A stretch of 64,000 nt of DNA from Aldehydirespirator sp965220645 (GTDB lineage: Bacteria > Actinomycetota > Acidimicrobiia > Acidimicrobiales > Aldehydirespiratoraceae), in assembly GCA_965220645.1 (NCBI GenBank), contig OZ244836.1, forward strand, positions 2,604,001-2,668,000. The letters run 5' to 3'. Shown here in pieces: positions 8,751 to 16,801 of the stretch. The notes beneath the pieces were generated by a model. The model worked only from the letters and a program-made list of their open reading frames with translations. It was not told the DNA's origin and ran no database searches. Each line of letters opens with the position of its first letter. The stretch's first letter is position 1. The translations under genes were made by a program, and so were the position numbers.

Positions 8751-9611
8751 TCAACCGCAGTCGGGCACTTCCGCCGGAATGTCGAGATCGGACGACGCCA
8801 AGAGTTCTTCCAACGCGCCGGCCCGGGTGGCATAGGCGACGCCGCCCCCTCCACGGCGAGAGGCTCCCCAGGCGACGCCCAGCGCGGTGATCCGGCCGTC
8901 CAGCTCGGCCACCAGCGCGGCGCCGGAGTCGCCCACCTCGGTGTCGGCGGCCAGCAGCCACGAGGGGCGCTCGATGAGATCGCCTCCGCCCACCGGCTCG
9001 GTACGCACCGTCACCGGCCGGTCGATGCGGAACGGCGTCGGGTCGGGCGCGCCCTCCTCCTCCCAGGCCAGCACCGCGCCGAGGGTTCCGTCGGGCGCCG
9101 CCTCACTGAGGGGGAGCGGCGCAAGGCCCGCACCGGGCACCCGCAGCACGGCCAGGTCGTTGGCGGGATCGAAGGCCACCAGCACTGCTACCAGCCTGCG
9201 ACCGTCCGCCAGCTCGACCTCGGGCTCCTCCATGCCGACCATCAGATGCGCGATGGTCACGACGAGGTCACCGTCTCGGACCCCGAACCCGCTGCCCTCG
9301 CGCACGATCCCCCGGCATGCCGGCCCCACGACCCGCACCGACGACTCGACGGCGCCGGCCAGATCCGCCTCCGAAAGGCCGTGATCGTCGGGTACCGGGC
9401 CCGGGTCGGGAGGGTCGTCCAGGGGTGGACGGGTGGACGTGGGACCGGGATCGGGCATGGAACCAGAGTCGACTGGCGCTGACACTCCCCTGCCCGGCTC
9501 AGACTCTGTCGCTGCGCCCCAGATCGCCGAGACGGCCAGCGCTACTCCCGCGCCCACCGCCACCGCGGCCGCGGCCGCGGCGGTCGCACGCCAACGCCCA
9601 AACCGTCTCAC
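8751..9611 (-). CDS. Membrane-anchored trypsin-like serine protease
   Basis: Residues 1-30 form an N-terminal membrane anchor rich in Ala and Val. A Pro/Asp/Ser-rich linker follows to about residue 85, then a chymotrypsin-fold domain facing outwards. The catalytic triad can be read as His in VVTIAHLM, Asp in ANDLAVLRV and Ser in VGDSGAALV. The layout recalls mycobacterial MarP/HtrA-like proteases without a PDZ domain or the multi-span anchor of MarP. It has 286 residues. Its start codon overlaps the TrmI stop (ATGA, 9608-9611), so it is the last gene of the minus-strand unit only if transcription runs through the upstream genes. Substrate unknown. Confidence 0.8.
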   Translation of the reverse strand: MRRFGRWRATAAAAAAVAVGAGVALAVSAIWGAATESEPGRGVSAPVDSGSMPDPGPTSTRPPLDDPPDPGPVPDDHGLSEADLAGAVESSVRVVGPACRGIVREGSGFGVRDGDLVVTIAHLMVGMEEPEVELADGRRLVAVLVAFDPANDLAVLRVPGAGLAPLPLSEAAPDGTLGAVLAWEEEGAPDPTPFRIDRPVTVRTEPVGGGDLIERPSWLLAADTEVGDSGAALVAELDGRITALGVAWGASRRGGGGVAYATRAGALEELLASSDLDIPAEVPDCG

Positions 9612-10384
9612 GAAGCGATGAGCCGGCTCACCGTCAGAAAGCCGGTGTGGGCCACCATCCGGTGGTTGGGGCGCACCGCGTCCCCCTCGACGTGCCAGCC
9701 CCGATGGAGCACCTCAACGGTGTCGTGCAGGTCGAACGGCGAGTCGTCCAGCGCCCGGCGCAACCTCTGGACCTGCACGATGCTCGGCACGTACGCCAGC
9801 AGGATGCCGCCGGTACGCAGCGCCAGCGCAGCGTGAGGAACGACCTGCCACGGCTCGGGAAGGTCCAGCACCACCCGGTCGAGATCGGTCTCGTCGATGC
9901 CCTCGTACACGTCGCGGATCTCGGTTCGGTACCGCTCCAGCGCCTCGGCGCCGCAGAAGCGTTCGACATTGGCCCGGGCCCGTGCACAGAAGTCCTCGCG
10001 CCGCTCGTACCCCGACACCACCGCGCCGGCGCGCAGCAGCGCCATCGACAGAGCCCCCGAGCCGACGCCGGCCTCAAGCACCCTGGCACCCGGGAAGATG
10101 TCGGCGAGCATGAGGATCGCACCGGTGTCCTTGGGGTACACCACCTGGGCTCCCCGGGGCATCTTGAGCACCGCGTCGGCCAGAGTGGGACGCACAGCCA
10201 GGAAGGCACCACCGCGCGAGGACTTGAGCCTGGTGCCCTCGGCTGCGCCGATGACGTCGTCGTGAGCGATCACGCCGGCGTGGGTGTGGAACTCGCGGCC
10301 CGCGGCCAGGTCGACGAGGTAGCGGCGGTTCTTGCGGTCGATGAGCAGCACCGGCTCACCAGGCTCGAACGGTCCGGCGGTCAT
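9608..10384 (-). CDS. trmI: tRNA (adenine-N1)-methyltransferase TrmI
   Basis: S-adenosylmethionine-dependent enzyme that makes N1-methyladenosine at position 58 of the tRNA T-loop. A small N-terminal barrel (residues 1-65) is followed by the class I methyltransferase fold, with the SAM-binding motif VLEAGVGSGALSMALL near residue 104 and the catalytic-region motif VVLDLPEPW. The length of 258 residues is normal. I chose the ATG at 10384 because it overlaps the upstream stop (ATGA at 10381-10384) and because the family starts with this barrel. Upstream is another tRNA-modification gene, a common actinobacterial pairing. Confidence 0.93.
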   Translation of the reverse strand: MTAGPFEPGEPVLLIDRKNRRYLVDLAAGREFHTHAGVIAHDDVIGAAEGTRLKSSRGGAFLAVRPTLADAVLKMPRGAQVVYPKDTGAILMLADIFPGARVLEAGVGSGALSMALLRAGAVVSGYERREDFCARARANVERFCGAEALERYRTEIRDVYEGIDETDLDRVVLDLPEPWQVVPHAALALRTGGILLAYVPSIVQVQRLRRALDDSPFDLHDTVEVLHRGWHVEGDAVRPNHRMVAHTGFLTVSRLIAS

Positions 10385-11064
10385 GGACTGCCGCGGCCGG
10401 AGAAGTGGACCGGAGCCGTCGCCCGCTCGGTCAAACGGCAGAACGCGCACACGCCGGCGTCGGTGGGCGACCCGCACCGGTCGCATGGCGCCAGCTCGCC
10501 CCGATCCCGCTCGACCTCGGCCCGGAAGCGCTCGGAGACCCTCTCGAGGAAGCCGAAATAGAAGTCGTGCTTGGCGCCGGGCGACTGCACTTCGATGTCG
10601 TTGAGAGCGGCCTTGTAGGCGAGGTGCTTGTTGCCGGCCGCCATAGGGCACTCCTCGACGATGTAGTCGATCCCCCTCAGGATGCAGTAGGCCGCGGTCT
10701 CGCGCTCGCTTAGCCGGACCAGGGGCTTCACCTTGCGGGGAAAGCCGTCGCGGGCCTCCAGCACGGGGAGTTGCCGGCCCAGGTACTCGGTCTGCCACCT
10801 CAACGTGTTGCCCATCAGCACAGCCGCCTCGTCGTCGAGGTTGTGACCGGTGGCGAGGGCGTCGTAGGCGCCGCGGCGGGCCGCCTCGTCGAAGAGATGC
10901 CGCTTCGACAGGCCACAAGCCGAGCAGGGTGCCCTCTTGGCGGCCCGGGCGCCTCCAGCGACATCGAAGCCGTGGGCCTCCAGCAGGTCGACAGTGTGGT
11001 CGTGGACCGTCATAGGACCCTCGACGTCCACCTCCCTGGTCGGGTTGCGCAGCACGACTCGCAT
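10381..11064 (-). CDS. TtuA/Ncs6-like tRNA thiolation protein, N-terminally truncated, with a ThiS-like start
   Basis: From about residue 24 onwards this matches the second half of TtuA-type tRNA 2-thiolation enzymes: CSACGLSKRH, the metal/cluster region ATGHNLDDEAAVL, RLSERE, EECPMAAGNKHLAYK, and a C-terminal zinc finger CDRCG...CAFC. The N-terminal zinc finger and the ATP-binding PP-loop (SGGxDS) that family members carry are missing. Instead the first ~22 residues, MRVVLRNPTREVDVEGPMTV, look like the start of a ThiS/MoaD-type sulfur carrier (TtuB), usually encoded next to ttuA. At 227 residues it is about 90 short of a full TtuA. It is probably inactive as an adenylating enzyme, or an assembly or deletion product. 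Confidence 0.75.
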   Translation of the reverse strand: MRVVLRNPTREVDVEGPMTVHDHTVDLLEAHGFDVAGGARAAKRAPCSACGLSKRHLFDEAARRGAYDALATGHNLDDEAAVLMGNTLRWQTEYLGRQLPVLEARDGFPRKVKPLVRLSERETAAYCILRGIDYIVEECPMAAGNKHLAYKAALNDIEVQSPGAKHDFYFGFLERVSERFRAEVERDRGELAPCDRCGSPTDAGVCAFCRLTERATAPVHFSGRGSP

Positions 11065-11078
11065 CGGAGCAGCGTGGC

Positions 11079-11306
11079 TCAGCCGCTGTCCCTCTTCAAG
11101 TGCCGGACCTCGATTCCAGCACCCGGCTCAAGCCTTTGCGACAACACCGTCGAAGGCTCGCGGGGGCGCAGCACCCGCCGCAGCCCCTTGGCCGCGGTGG
11201 TGGCCACGAACACGGCAAACCACGCCCTCGAGCTGCCCAACAGTCCCCGCCGCAACGCTTGACGGGCAATCCAAGCGCCCGCCGAGCCCGACACCCCCGC
11301 AGCCAT
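11079..11306 (-). CDS. Small hypothetical protein, 75 aa
   Basis: A 75-residue basic protein with one moderately hydrophobic stretch (SSRAWFAVFVATTAAKGL) followed by Arg-rich sequence. It begins 3 nt after the stop of the DUF3618-like gene and ends 14 nt before the TtuA-like gene. That tight packing on the same strand is the main reason to believe it is real. The order holin-like, DUF3618-like, small basic protein recurs in actinobacteria as a membrane-associated set. I do not recognise a family. Confidence 0.55.
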   Translation of the reverse strand: MAAGVSGSAGAWIARQALRRGLLGSSRAWFAVFVATTAAKGLRRVLRPREPSTVLSQRLEPGAGIEVRHLKRDSG

Positions 11307-11309
11307 CGG

Positions 11310-11522
11310 TCAGATCCGCCTTACTTCCACCACGGTGGCGCGGCGCCGGCCGGCGCGGCGTCCGAAGACGTACGCCAGGCCGATCAGGACGCTGGCCGCC
11401 GCAGTCGCTCCATAGGCGACCCTGACGAGCAGCGGCTGGGTGTCCCGATCGATGTCGGCCTGAAGATCGCGCAGGGCGTCCTCCAGCGACTCGCGGGTGA
11501 TCCGCTCGTTGTCCTCGCTCAC
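11310..11522 (-). CDS. DUF3618-like small membrane protein
   Basis: A 70-residue protein with a charged N-terminal helix (SEDNERITRESLEDALRDLQ), one transmembrane helix (LLVRVAYGATAAASVLIGLAYVFG) and an Arg-rich cytoplasmic tail. Length and layout fit DUF3618 proteins, which in actinobacteria follow a phage-holin-like membrane protein, exactly as here. The function of the family is not established. It lies 31 nt downstream of the holin-like gene and 3 nt upstream of the next small gene. Confidence 0.65.
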   Translation of the reverse strand: MSEDNERITRESLEDALRDLQADIDRDTQPLLVRVAYGATAAASVLIGLAYVFGRRAGRRRATVVEVRRI

Positions 11523-11553
11523 AACCCATCCCCCGCTCGTGCTCTGGGCCCGC

Positions 11554-11853
11554 TCATCGCAGTCCTCGCTTGCCGACCTGGCGCAACAGCAGCGCGATGA
11601 CTGCGCCGAGCGCGGCGATCGCGATCACGTAGGGGATCCACGACTGGTTCCCGTCGAAGGTGCCGCCCGTCTCAGTCTGTAGGGCCCGCAGCAACGAGAG
11701 CAGCAGCAGGATGACCCCCACGACAAGCGCGACGCTTCCGGCGAGGCCCATCGACACCCATCGCCCGGCGCCTCGCAGCGGACCCAGCAACTCCTGGCGC
11801 ACATAGGCCTTAACCAGGTCCACGACTTCTGCTACGCCCTGCTTACGTGCCAA
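11554..11853 (-). CDS. Phage-holin-family-like membrane protein
   Basis: A 99-residue protein with an amphipathic N-terminal helix (VAEVVDLVKAYVRQELLGPL), then two transmembrane segments (about 33-58 and 74-92). This resembles the actinobacterial holin-like proteins (superfamily III) that accompany DUF3618. There are no phage genes nearby, so it is a chromosomal membrane protein rather than a lysis gene. It is the first gene of the small-protein cluster, which then continues into tRNA modification genes. Confidence 0.7.
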   Translation of the reverse strand: MARKQGVAEVVDLVKAYVRQELLGPLRGAGRWVSMGLAGSVALVVGVILLLLSLLRALQTETGGTFDGNQSWIPYVIAIAALGAVIALLLRQVGKRGLR

Positions 11854-11884
11854 ACCCGGATCCTCCGGCCCTAGCGGGCTCTGT

Positions 11885-11923
11885 TCCCGCTCTTGTTCGC
11901 TGCGCTCACGGGCCGCTCGGGCC
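11885..11923 (+). repeat. 39-bp dispersed repeat, copy 1
   Basis: This 39-bp sequence (starting TCCCGCTCTTGTTCGC, ending CCGCTCGGGCC) is found again, perfectly matched but inverted, at 45211-45249. Both copies lie in short intergenic gaps next to the 3' ends of genes, as expected of REP-like elements. It contains partial internal dyads (GGGCC, CGGGCCGCTCG). Confidence 0.75.
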
Positions 11924-11966
11924 CTGGCTGCCCCGCTTGACCCTCACGGCCCAGCGGGCTCTCACG

Positions 11967-12623
11967 CTACCGGGCGCCGAGCTCGATCCGAGCCCTCAAC
12001 AGCTCGACGGCGTCGGCCACGACACGGTGCGCGACGGCGAGCCGCTGGTTGGCGCCCGGCGCGCGCAGCACCTCGTAGCGGTCGAGCGGACCGAGCGGGG
12101 CAAGAGCCGCGGCCCGGTAGGAGGCCTGGGCCAGATTGCGACCCAGATCGACGGGATCCGGTTCGGCCACCTCGGGCGGCGGCCCGGGCGCGAACTCGAG
12201 ACGCCTGGCCAGGGTGCGGGCTTCCGAGACCAGCCCGGCCAGTTGCCGCAACACCTCGTCATCCCGCGGCGAATCGGCTTCGGGCTCGTCGGGCCAGTCC
12301 TCGGTCTCGGCACAGGGATGCGGATCGTCGGGCAGCCACCGCCGCACCCGGATGCGACGGACTCCCAGCGCCATCACCAGCAGCCGGCCGTCGGCCAACT
12401 GCCGGGCCTCCACGACGCTGGCCATGGTGGCCACATCGCATCGAACATCGCCTCCCCCGACCTCCCGGCCCCGCTCGATCAGCACCACGCCCATCTCCTG
12501 GTCGGTCGACATGACGGTGTCGAGCATGGCCACATAGCGCGGCTCGAAGACGTGCAGCGGCAGCGCCGATCCGGGCAGCAGCACCGACTGCAACGCGAAC
12601 ATCGGCGTAGCCGTTGAGACCAT
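11967..12623 (-). CDS. LON substrate-binding-domain protein (no protease domain)
   Basis: A 218-residue cytosolic protein consisting of the N-terminal domain of Lon proteases: the strand pattern MFALQSVLLPGSALPLHVFEPRYVAML at the start, GVVLIERGREVGGGD and DGRLLVMALGVRRIRV in the barrel, then a helical bundle. The AAA and protease domains of Lon are absent. Stand-alone proteins of this kind are widespread in bacteria and of uncertain function; protein-quality or substrate-binding roles are suspected. Its start follows the dacB stop by only 5 nt, so the two are probably co-transcribed. Confidence 0.85.
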   Translation of the reverse strand: MVSTATPMFALQSVLLPGSALPLHVFEPRYVAMLDTVMSTDQEMGVVLIERGREVGGGDVRCDVATMASVVEARQLADGRLLVMALGVRRIRVRRWLPDDPHPCAETEDWPDEPEADSPRDDEVLRQLAGLVSEARTLARRLEFAPGPPPEVAEPDPVDLGRNLAQASYRAAALAPLGPLDRYEVLRAPGANQRLAVAHRVVADAVELLRARIELGAR

Positions 12624-12628
12624 CGCTT

Positions 12629-14239
12629 CTACGAGCCGCCATCAAGGTCGGGGGCGGTGTCGACTACCGGTGTCCTCGCGGGCTGCGGATGGAGCAGGGC
12701 GTCGGCCGAGGACGGTCCGTACGGGTGGCCGGCCGCGGCCGCGATCAGGCCGCGCTGCAACTCGTTGCAGAAGCCGAGGTCGAAGATGAGTCCCTCGCGG
12801 TTGGTGATCAGCGCGAACGTGAGCACGTCGCCGTTACGAGCCACGGTCACCCCGGCCAGGGCCGACACATCGTTCAGAGTCCCGCTCTTGGCCCACACCG
12901 GGCCGTCCGCCACGCCGTCGGTGAGGGTTTCGGAGTCGGCCTCGGCGGAGGCCTCCGATTCTGCCTCGCAGTCCCGCAGGGTGCCGCTCTCCCCCACCAC
13001 GGCCAGACCCGTGACCAGAGGCGAGTCGGGACCGGCTCGCAGCAGCAGTCGGGTGATCAGGTCGCACGTCAGCCGATTGTGCAGTGAGAGTCCCGAGCCG
13101 TCGGCGATGACGATCCCCTCAGTCGGGATGCCCAGCAGTCGCTCCAGCACGTCGTGGACATCGGTAACTGCCTCGGCGCGCGCCGAGCCGTGAAAGCGTC
13201 TGCCGATGTCCTTGAGGAGCATCTCGGCGGTGGTGTTGTCGGAGTAGCGCAGCATCCGAGCCACGATCTCCGCCATCGGTGGCGACTGGACGCTCCCCAG
13301 GGAGTGCAGTTCCGACCGCGGCGGCGCGGTGCCCTTGTCGGCCTGCGCCGAGACGCCGACGCCGCGGGCCTCGATCAATCCATCCAACACCTGTGCCGCG
13401 TGCAGGGCCGGATCGGTGGCCCGCACGTTCTCGCGCCGGCTGGCATAGTCCGCCGACGCCGGGAAGGACACGTATCCGTCATTGAGCAGCAGTGCGGATA
13501 GAGGACCGACCTGGTTGCTGTTGACGTAGGACTGCTTCCAGATGGGCTGGTTGTCGGGTTGGACGACTTGGCTGGAGTAGTCCCGCTCCGCCTCGGGGAA
13601 TCGCGACTCGTCGGCGAGGACGCTGCCCTCAACCCTGGCAATGCCCCGGTCGCGCAGGCTCGCGGCCGCCTGGACGGCCAGGTCCGTGAAGTCGGTGTAG
13701 GCAATGGGCTCGGGGAAGCGCCGTATGTAGGAGAGCGTCGACAGGACCGGATCGCCCCGACCCACCAGATAGATGTCGCCGGTAAGCACGCCGTCGGCGG
13801 CAGCGTTCAGGTCCTCGGTCCGCACGAACGTCTCGGTGCTGAAGGTGGCCGCGGGTCCCGCTGTCTCGAGGATCACGGCCGCGGTGACGATCTTCATCAG
13901 CGAGGACGGCACCAGCGGCGCGTCGGCCTGCTCCCGCATGATGGGCTCGCCGTTGCGGTAGACGGCCAGACACGTCTGCGGCGGAGCGGCGGGTAGCGCA
14001 GCCACGCCGGAGAGCCGCTCGAACAGGCGGGCCTCGGTTACCGGACTCGACAGCCACGACGGCGTCCGGCGCACGCTCAGCAACGGCGTGGACACCACCA
14101 TTTCAGGGGGGCCGGTGTCGGAGACCCAGCCCGGATCGGAGTCGGCGTCGATGCGCCGCGCCTGGACATACGATCCGATTGCGGTGGTCGCCAGCGCGGC
14201 CAGCAGGATCGACACCAGGATTCGACGCATCCTCGCCAT
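12629..14239 (-). CDS. dacB: D-alanyl-D-alanine carboxypeptidase/endopeptidase (PBP4, DacB family)
   Basis: Extracytoplasmic penicillin-binding protein of peptidase family S13 that trims or cleaves peptidoglycan cross-links. After a signal/anchor segment (RRILVSILLAALATTAIGSYV) the three active-site motifs appear in order: SxxK in PSSLMKIVTAA (about residue 110), SxN in RYSDNTTAEMLLK and KSG in WAKSGTLNDVSALAG. The S13-type insert lies between the first two. The 536-residue length is usual. The neighbouring LON-domain gene follows by 5 nt. Confidence 0.93.
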   Translation of the reverse strand: MARMRRILVSILLAALATTAIGSYVQARRIDADSDPGWVSDTGPPEMVVSTPLLSVRRTPSWLSSPVTEARLFERLSGVAALPAAPPQTCLAVYRNGEPIMREQADAPLVPSSLMKIVTAAVILETAGPAATFSTETFVRTEDLNAAADGVLTGDIYLVGRGDPVLSTLSYIRRFPEPIAYTDFTDLAVQAAASLRDRGIARVEGSVLADESRFPEAERDYSSQVVQPDNQPIWKQSYVNSNQVGPLSALLLNDGYVSFPASADYASRRENVRATDPALHAAQVLDGLIEARGVGVSAQADKGTAPPRSELHSLGSVQSPPMAEIVARMLRYSDNTTAEMLLKDIGRRFHGSARAEAVTDVHDVLERLLGIPTEGIVIADGSGLSLHNRLTCDLITRLLLRAGPDSPLVTGLAVVGESGTLRDCEAESEASAEADSETLTDGVADGPVWAKSGTLNDVSALAGVTVARNGDVLTFALITNREGLIFDLGFCNELQRGLIAAAAGHPYGPSSADALLHPQPARTPVVDTAPDLDGGS

Positions 14240-14319
14240 CGTACGCCGCTCGACCAGGCTCGTGGATTGTCTCGGTAGCGTCGGGGAACCCCTTAGCCGC
14301 CCAACGCGAGGACTTGCCC

Positions 14320-14706
14320 ATGGACATCGTGGCCGCCCTGTTCATTGACGAAATCGAACTCCGCCAGGTGCCGGGGCCCTCCACCCGCATCGACCTGACC
14401 GGCGTGCAGTTCTCGGCAGCCGCTCCCCAGGAGGTGCCGCTGGTGTGGGCGCCCCACCTGGTGGTGATCGTTCGCTGCGCGCCCGACGAATCGGGTGCCG
14501 GCGCGCTCGAGGTCACCTACTTCCGCGGGGAGGAACGGATCGCCCGCAACGTGCAGCCGCTTCAGGTGGAACCGGGGAAGTTCAACTACCGGTTGGTGCG
14601 GGCCGAACTCGAGTTCACCGACTACGACACGGTCGAGGCCCGGGCTCGCATCGACGCCGGACCGGTGATGGTCATCCCCTACACGCTGCTGCCTCCCCCG
14701 GAGTAG
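14320..14706 (+). CDS. Conserved-looking small protein of unknown function, 128 aa
   Basis: A 128-residue acidic, soluble protein with alternating beta-type sequence (MDIVAALFIDEIELRQVPGPSTRIDLTGVQF at positions 14320-14412). It ends in VMVIPYTLLPPPE and looks like a single beta-sandwich domain. The ATG at 14320 has a GAGGA ribosome-binding site 7 nt upstream; earlier in-frame starts would add a low-complexity extension. It is divergent from dacB (80 nt between starts) and precedes transketolase. I do not recognise the family. Confidence 0.7.
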   Translation: MDIVAALFIDEIELRQVPGPSTRIDLTGVQFSAAAPQEVPLVWAPHLVVIVRCAPDESGAGALEVTYFRGEERIARNVQPLQVEPGKFNYRLVRAELEFTDYDTVEARARIDAGPVMVIPYTLLPPPE

Positions 14707-14805
14707 CGGGCTGGCGCGCCGCGCCGGGCCAGTCCTCCCCCTTCAGGTCCGCAGCAATCGCTATGGTGAGCCGCGCGAGTGCGAGTGCGAGCGGTCGGAG
14801 GGTCG

Positions 14806-16779
14806 GTGACTTCCATCGAGAGGCTTGGAATCAACGTCATCAAGGGGCTGGCGATGGACGCGCCTCACGCGGCGCGCTCGGGCCATCAGGGCACTGCCAT
14901 GGCCCTGGCTCCGCTGGCTCACGTGCTGTGGACCAGGATCATGCGCTACGACGCCCAGCGTCCGGACTGGCCCGACCGCGACCGATTCGTGCTCTCAGCC
15001 GGCCACGCCTCGATCCTGCAGTACGCCATGCTGTATCTGACGGGCCATGGCCTCACCCTCGAAGATCTGCGCAGCTTCCGGCAGTGGGGGTCGCCCACGC
15101 CCGGACATCCCGAGGTCGGCTGCACCCCGGGGGTGGAGGTCACGACCGGTCCGCTCGGGCAGGGCTTAGCCAACGCGGTGGGTATGGCCATCACGGAGAG
15201 CCAGATGCGAACCCGCTACGGCGCCGATGTCTGCGACCACCGCATCTTCGTGATCGCAGGCGACGGCGACCTGTCCGAGGGGGTCAGCCACGAAGCCGCT
15301 TCGGTGGCGGGACACCTGGGCCTGGGTCGGCTGGTGGTGGTCTACGACGACAACGAAGTCACCATCGACGGCGGCACCGACCTGGCCCTCTCCGACGACG
15401 CCGCGGGCCGCTTCCGCGCCTACGGCTGGCATGTCATCGAGATGGGTGAGGCGGCTGAAGACCTCGACGCGCTGGAAGCCGGGTTGCGCGACGCGATCGC
15501 CACCGAGGACCGCCCTTCGCTGGTGATCCTCCGCTCGGTGATCGCCGCGCCCGCTCCCCAGGCATCGGGAACGCCGGCCGCGCACGGCTACGTCATCTTC
15601 GATGAAGAGATCGCAGCCACCAAGGTTCTGATGGGACTGCCCGCCACCGAGTCGTTCCACGTGCCCTCCGAGGTGGTCGACTACTACCGCGCCGCGGGGA
15701 CCGCGGGCCAGGCCGAACGCTTCTCCTGGGAGGCCCGCGCCGCCGCCTTCGATGGCGACCGCAGCGACCTGGAGGCGTGCCTGGCCTCGACCGGCCGCGC
15801 CGGCTGGGAGGACTCGCTGCCGTCATGGGAGCCGGGCCAGGCGGTCGCCACCCGCAAGGCCTCCAATGTCACCCTGCAGGCCTTGCTGCCCGTCGTGCCC
15901 GGACTCACTGGCGGGGGTGCCGACCTCACCGGCAACACCGGCACGGTCATGGCCGATTCCGGGGTGTTCTCAGCCCAGGGCCCCGGAGGTCGCCAGATCT
16001 ACTTCGGGGTGCGCGAGCACGCCATGGGGGCGATCGCCAACGGCATGGCCCTGCACGGCGGCGCCATACCGGTGGTTGGCACGTTCCTGGTGTTCGCCGA
16101 CTACATGCGGCCCGCAGTGCGGCTCGCCGCTCTGTCGGAAGCCAAGGTGGTCTTCGTGTGGAGCCACGATTCGGTGGGCGTGGGAGAGGACGGCCCCACT
16201 CACCAGCCGGTTGAGCATCTCGCCTCGCTCCGGGCCATACCGGGCCTGCGGGTGATCAGGCCCGCCGACGGCACCGAGACGGTCGGGGCCTGGCGGGTGG
16301 CGGTGGAATCCGCGGGTCCGACCGCCTTGATCCTCACCCGCCAGGGTGTGCCCGTGCTCGAGGGCACCCGGGCCGACGCGGTCGCGACGGGGGGCTACGC
16401 GCTGCGTGAGCCCGACGAGCCCAGCCTGACGCTGGTAGGAACGGGCAGCGAGGTGTCACTGTGTTGCGACGCCGCGGCGATCCTGGCCGCCGACGGAGTC
16501 GCGGCCCGCGTGGTATCGATGCCCTCATGGGAGCTGTTCGACGAGCAGTCCTACTCCGAGCAGGTCCGGGTGCTGCGGCCCGACCTTCCGTCCTTGGCGG
16601 TGGAGGCGGGGAGCACCATGGGTTGGAGCCGCTGGACCGACGAAGCCGTCGGCATCGACCGCTTCGGCGCGTCGGCACCCGGCGCGGTGGTGATGGAGAA
16701 GCTCGGGATCTCCGCCCCCAACGTGGCCGACCGGGCCCGGGCTCTGCTGGCCGGCGCGCGGCCGAGGGCCGCCCTTTGA
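14806..16779 (+). CDS. tkt: Transketolase
   Basis: Thiamine-diphosphate enzyme of the non-oxidative pentose phosphate pathway. It has the substrate His region (ARSGHQGTAMALAPL), the ThDP-binding motif GDGDLSEGVSHEAASVAGHLGL through YDDNEVTIDG, and the pyrimidine-domain motifs FGVREHAMGAIANG and WSHDSVGVGEDGPTHQP. The GTG at 14806 is favoured: GGAGGG lies at 14797-14802 and the protein then starts at TSIERLGINVIKGLAMDA, where the family starts. An in-frame GTG at 14779 would add nine residues. The product is about 657 residues, as expected. Transaldolase follows 22 nt downstream, forming a sugar-phosphate unit. Confidence 0.95.
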   Translation: MTSIERLGINVIKGLAMDAPHAARSGHQGTAMALAPLAHVLWTRIMRYDAQRPDWPDRDRFVLSAGHASILQYAMLYLTGHGLTLEDLRSFRQWGSPTPGHPEVGCTPGVEVTTGPLGQGLANAVGMAITESQMRTRYGADVCDHRIFVIAGDGDLSEGVSHEAASVAGHLGLGRLVVVYDDNEVTIDGGTDLALSDDAAGRFRAYGWHVIEMGEAAEDLDALEAGLRDAIATEDRPSLVILRSVIAAPAPQASGTPAAHGYVIFDEEIAATKVLMGLPATESFHVPSEVVDYYRAAGTAGQAERFSWEARAAAFDGDRSDLEACLASTGRAGWEDSLPSWEPGQAVATRKASNVTLQALLPVVPGLTGGGADLTGNTGTVMADSGVFSAQGPGGRQIYFGVREHAMGAIANGMALHGGAIPVVGTFLVFADYMRPAVRLAALSEAKVVFVWSHDSVGVGEDGPTHQPVEHLASLRAIPGLRVIRPADGTETVGAWRVAVESAGPTALILTRQGVPVLEGTRADAVATGGYALREPDEPSLTLVGTGSEVSLCCDAAAILAADGVAARVVSMPSWELFDEQSYSEQVRVLRPDLPSLAVEAGSTMGWSRWTDEAVGIDRFGASAPGAVVMEKLGISAPNVADRARALLAGARPRAAL

Positions 16780-16801
16780 TGTCGAGGAGGACGAGTTCAA
16801 G

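Noticed and set aside
11554..11853. Prophage holin
   Set aside because: No endolysin, terminase, capsid or integrase nearby. The gene sits in a conserved small-protein cluster of chromosomal type.
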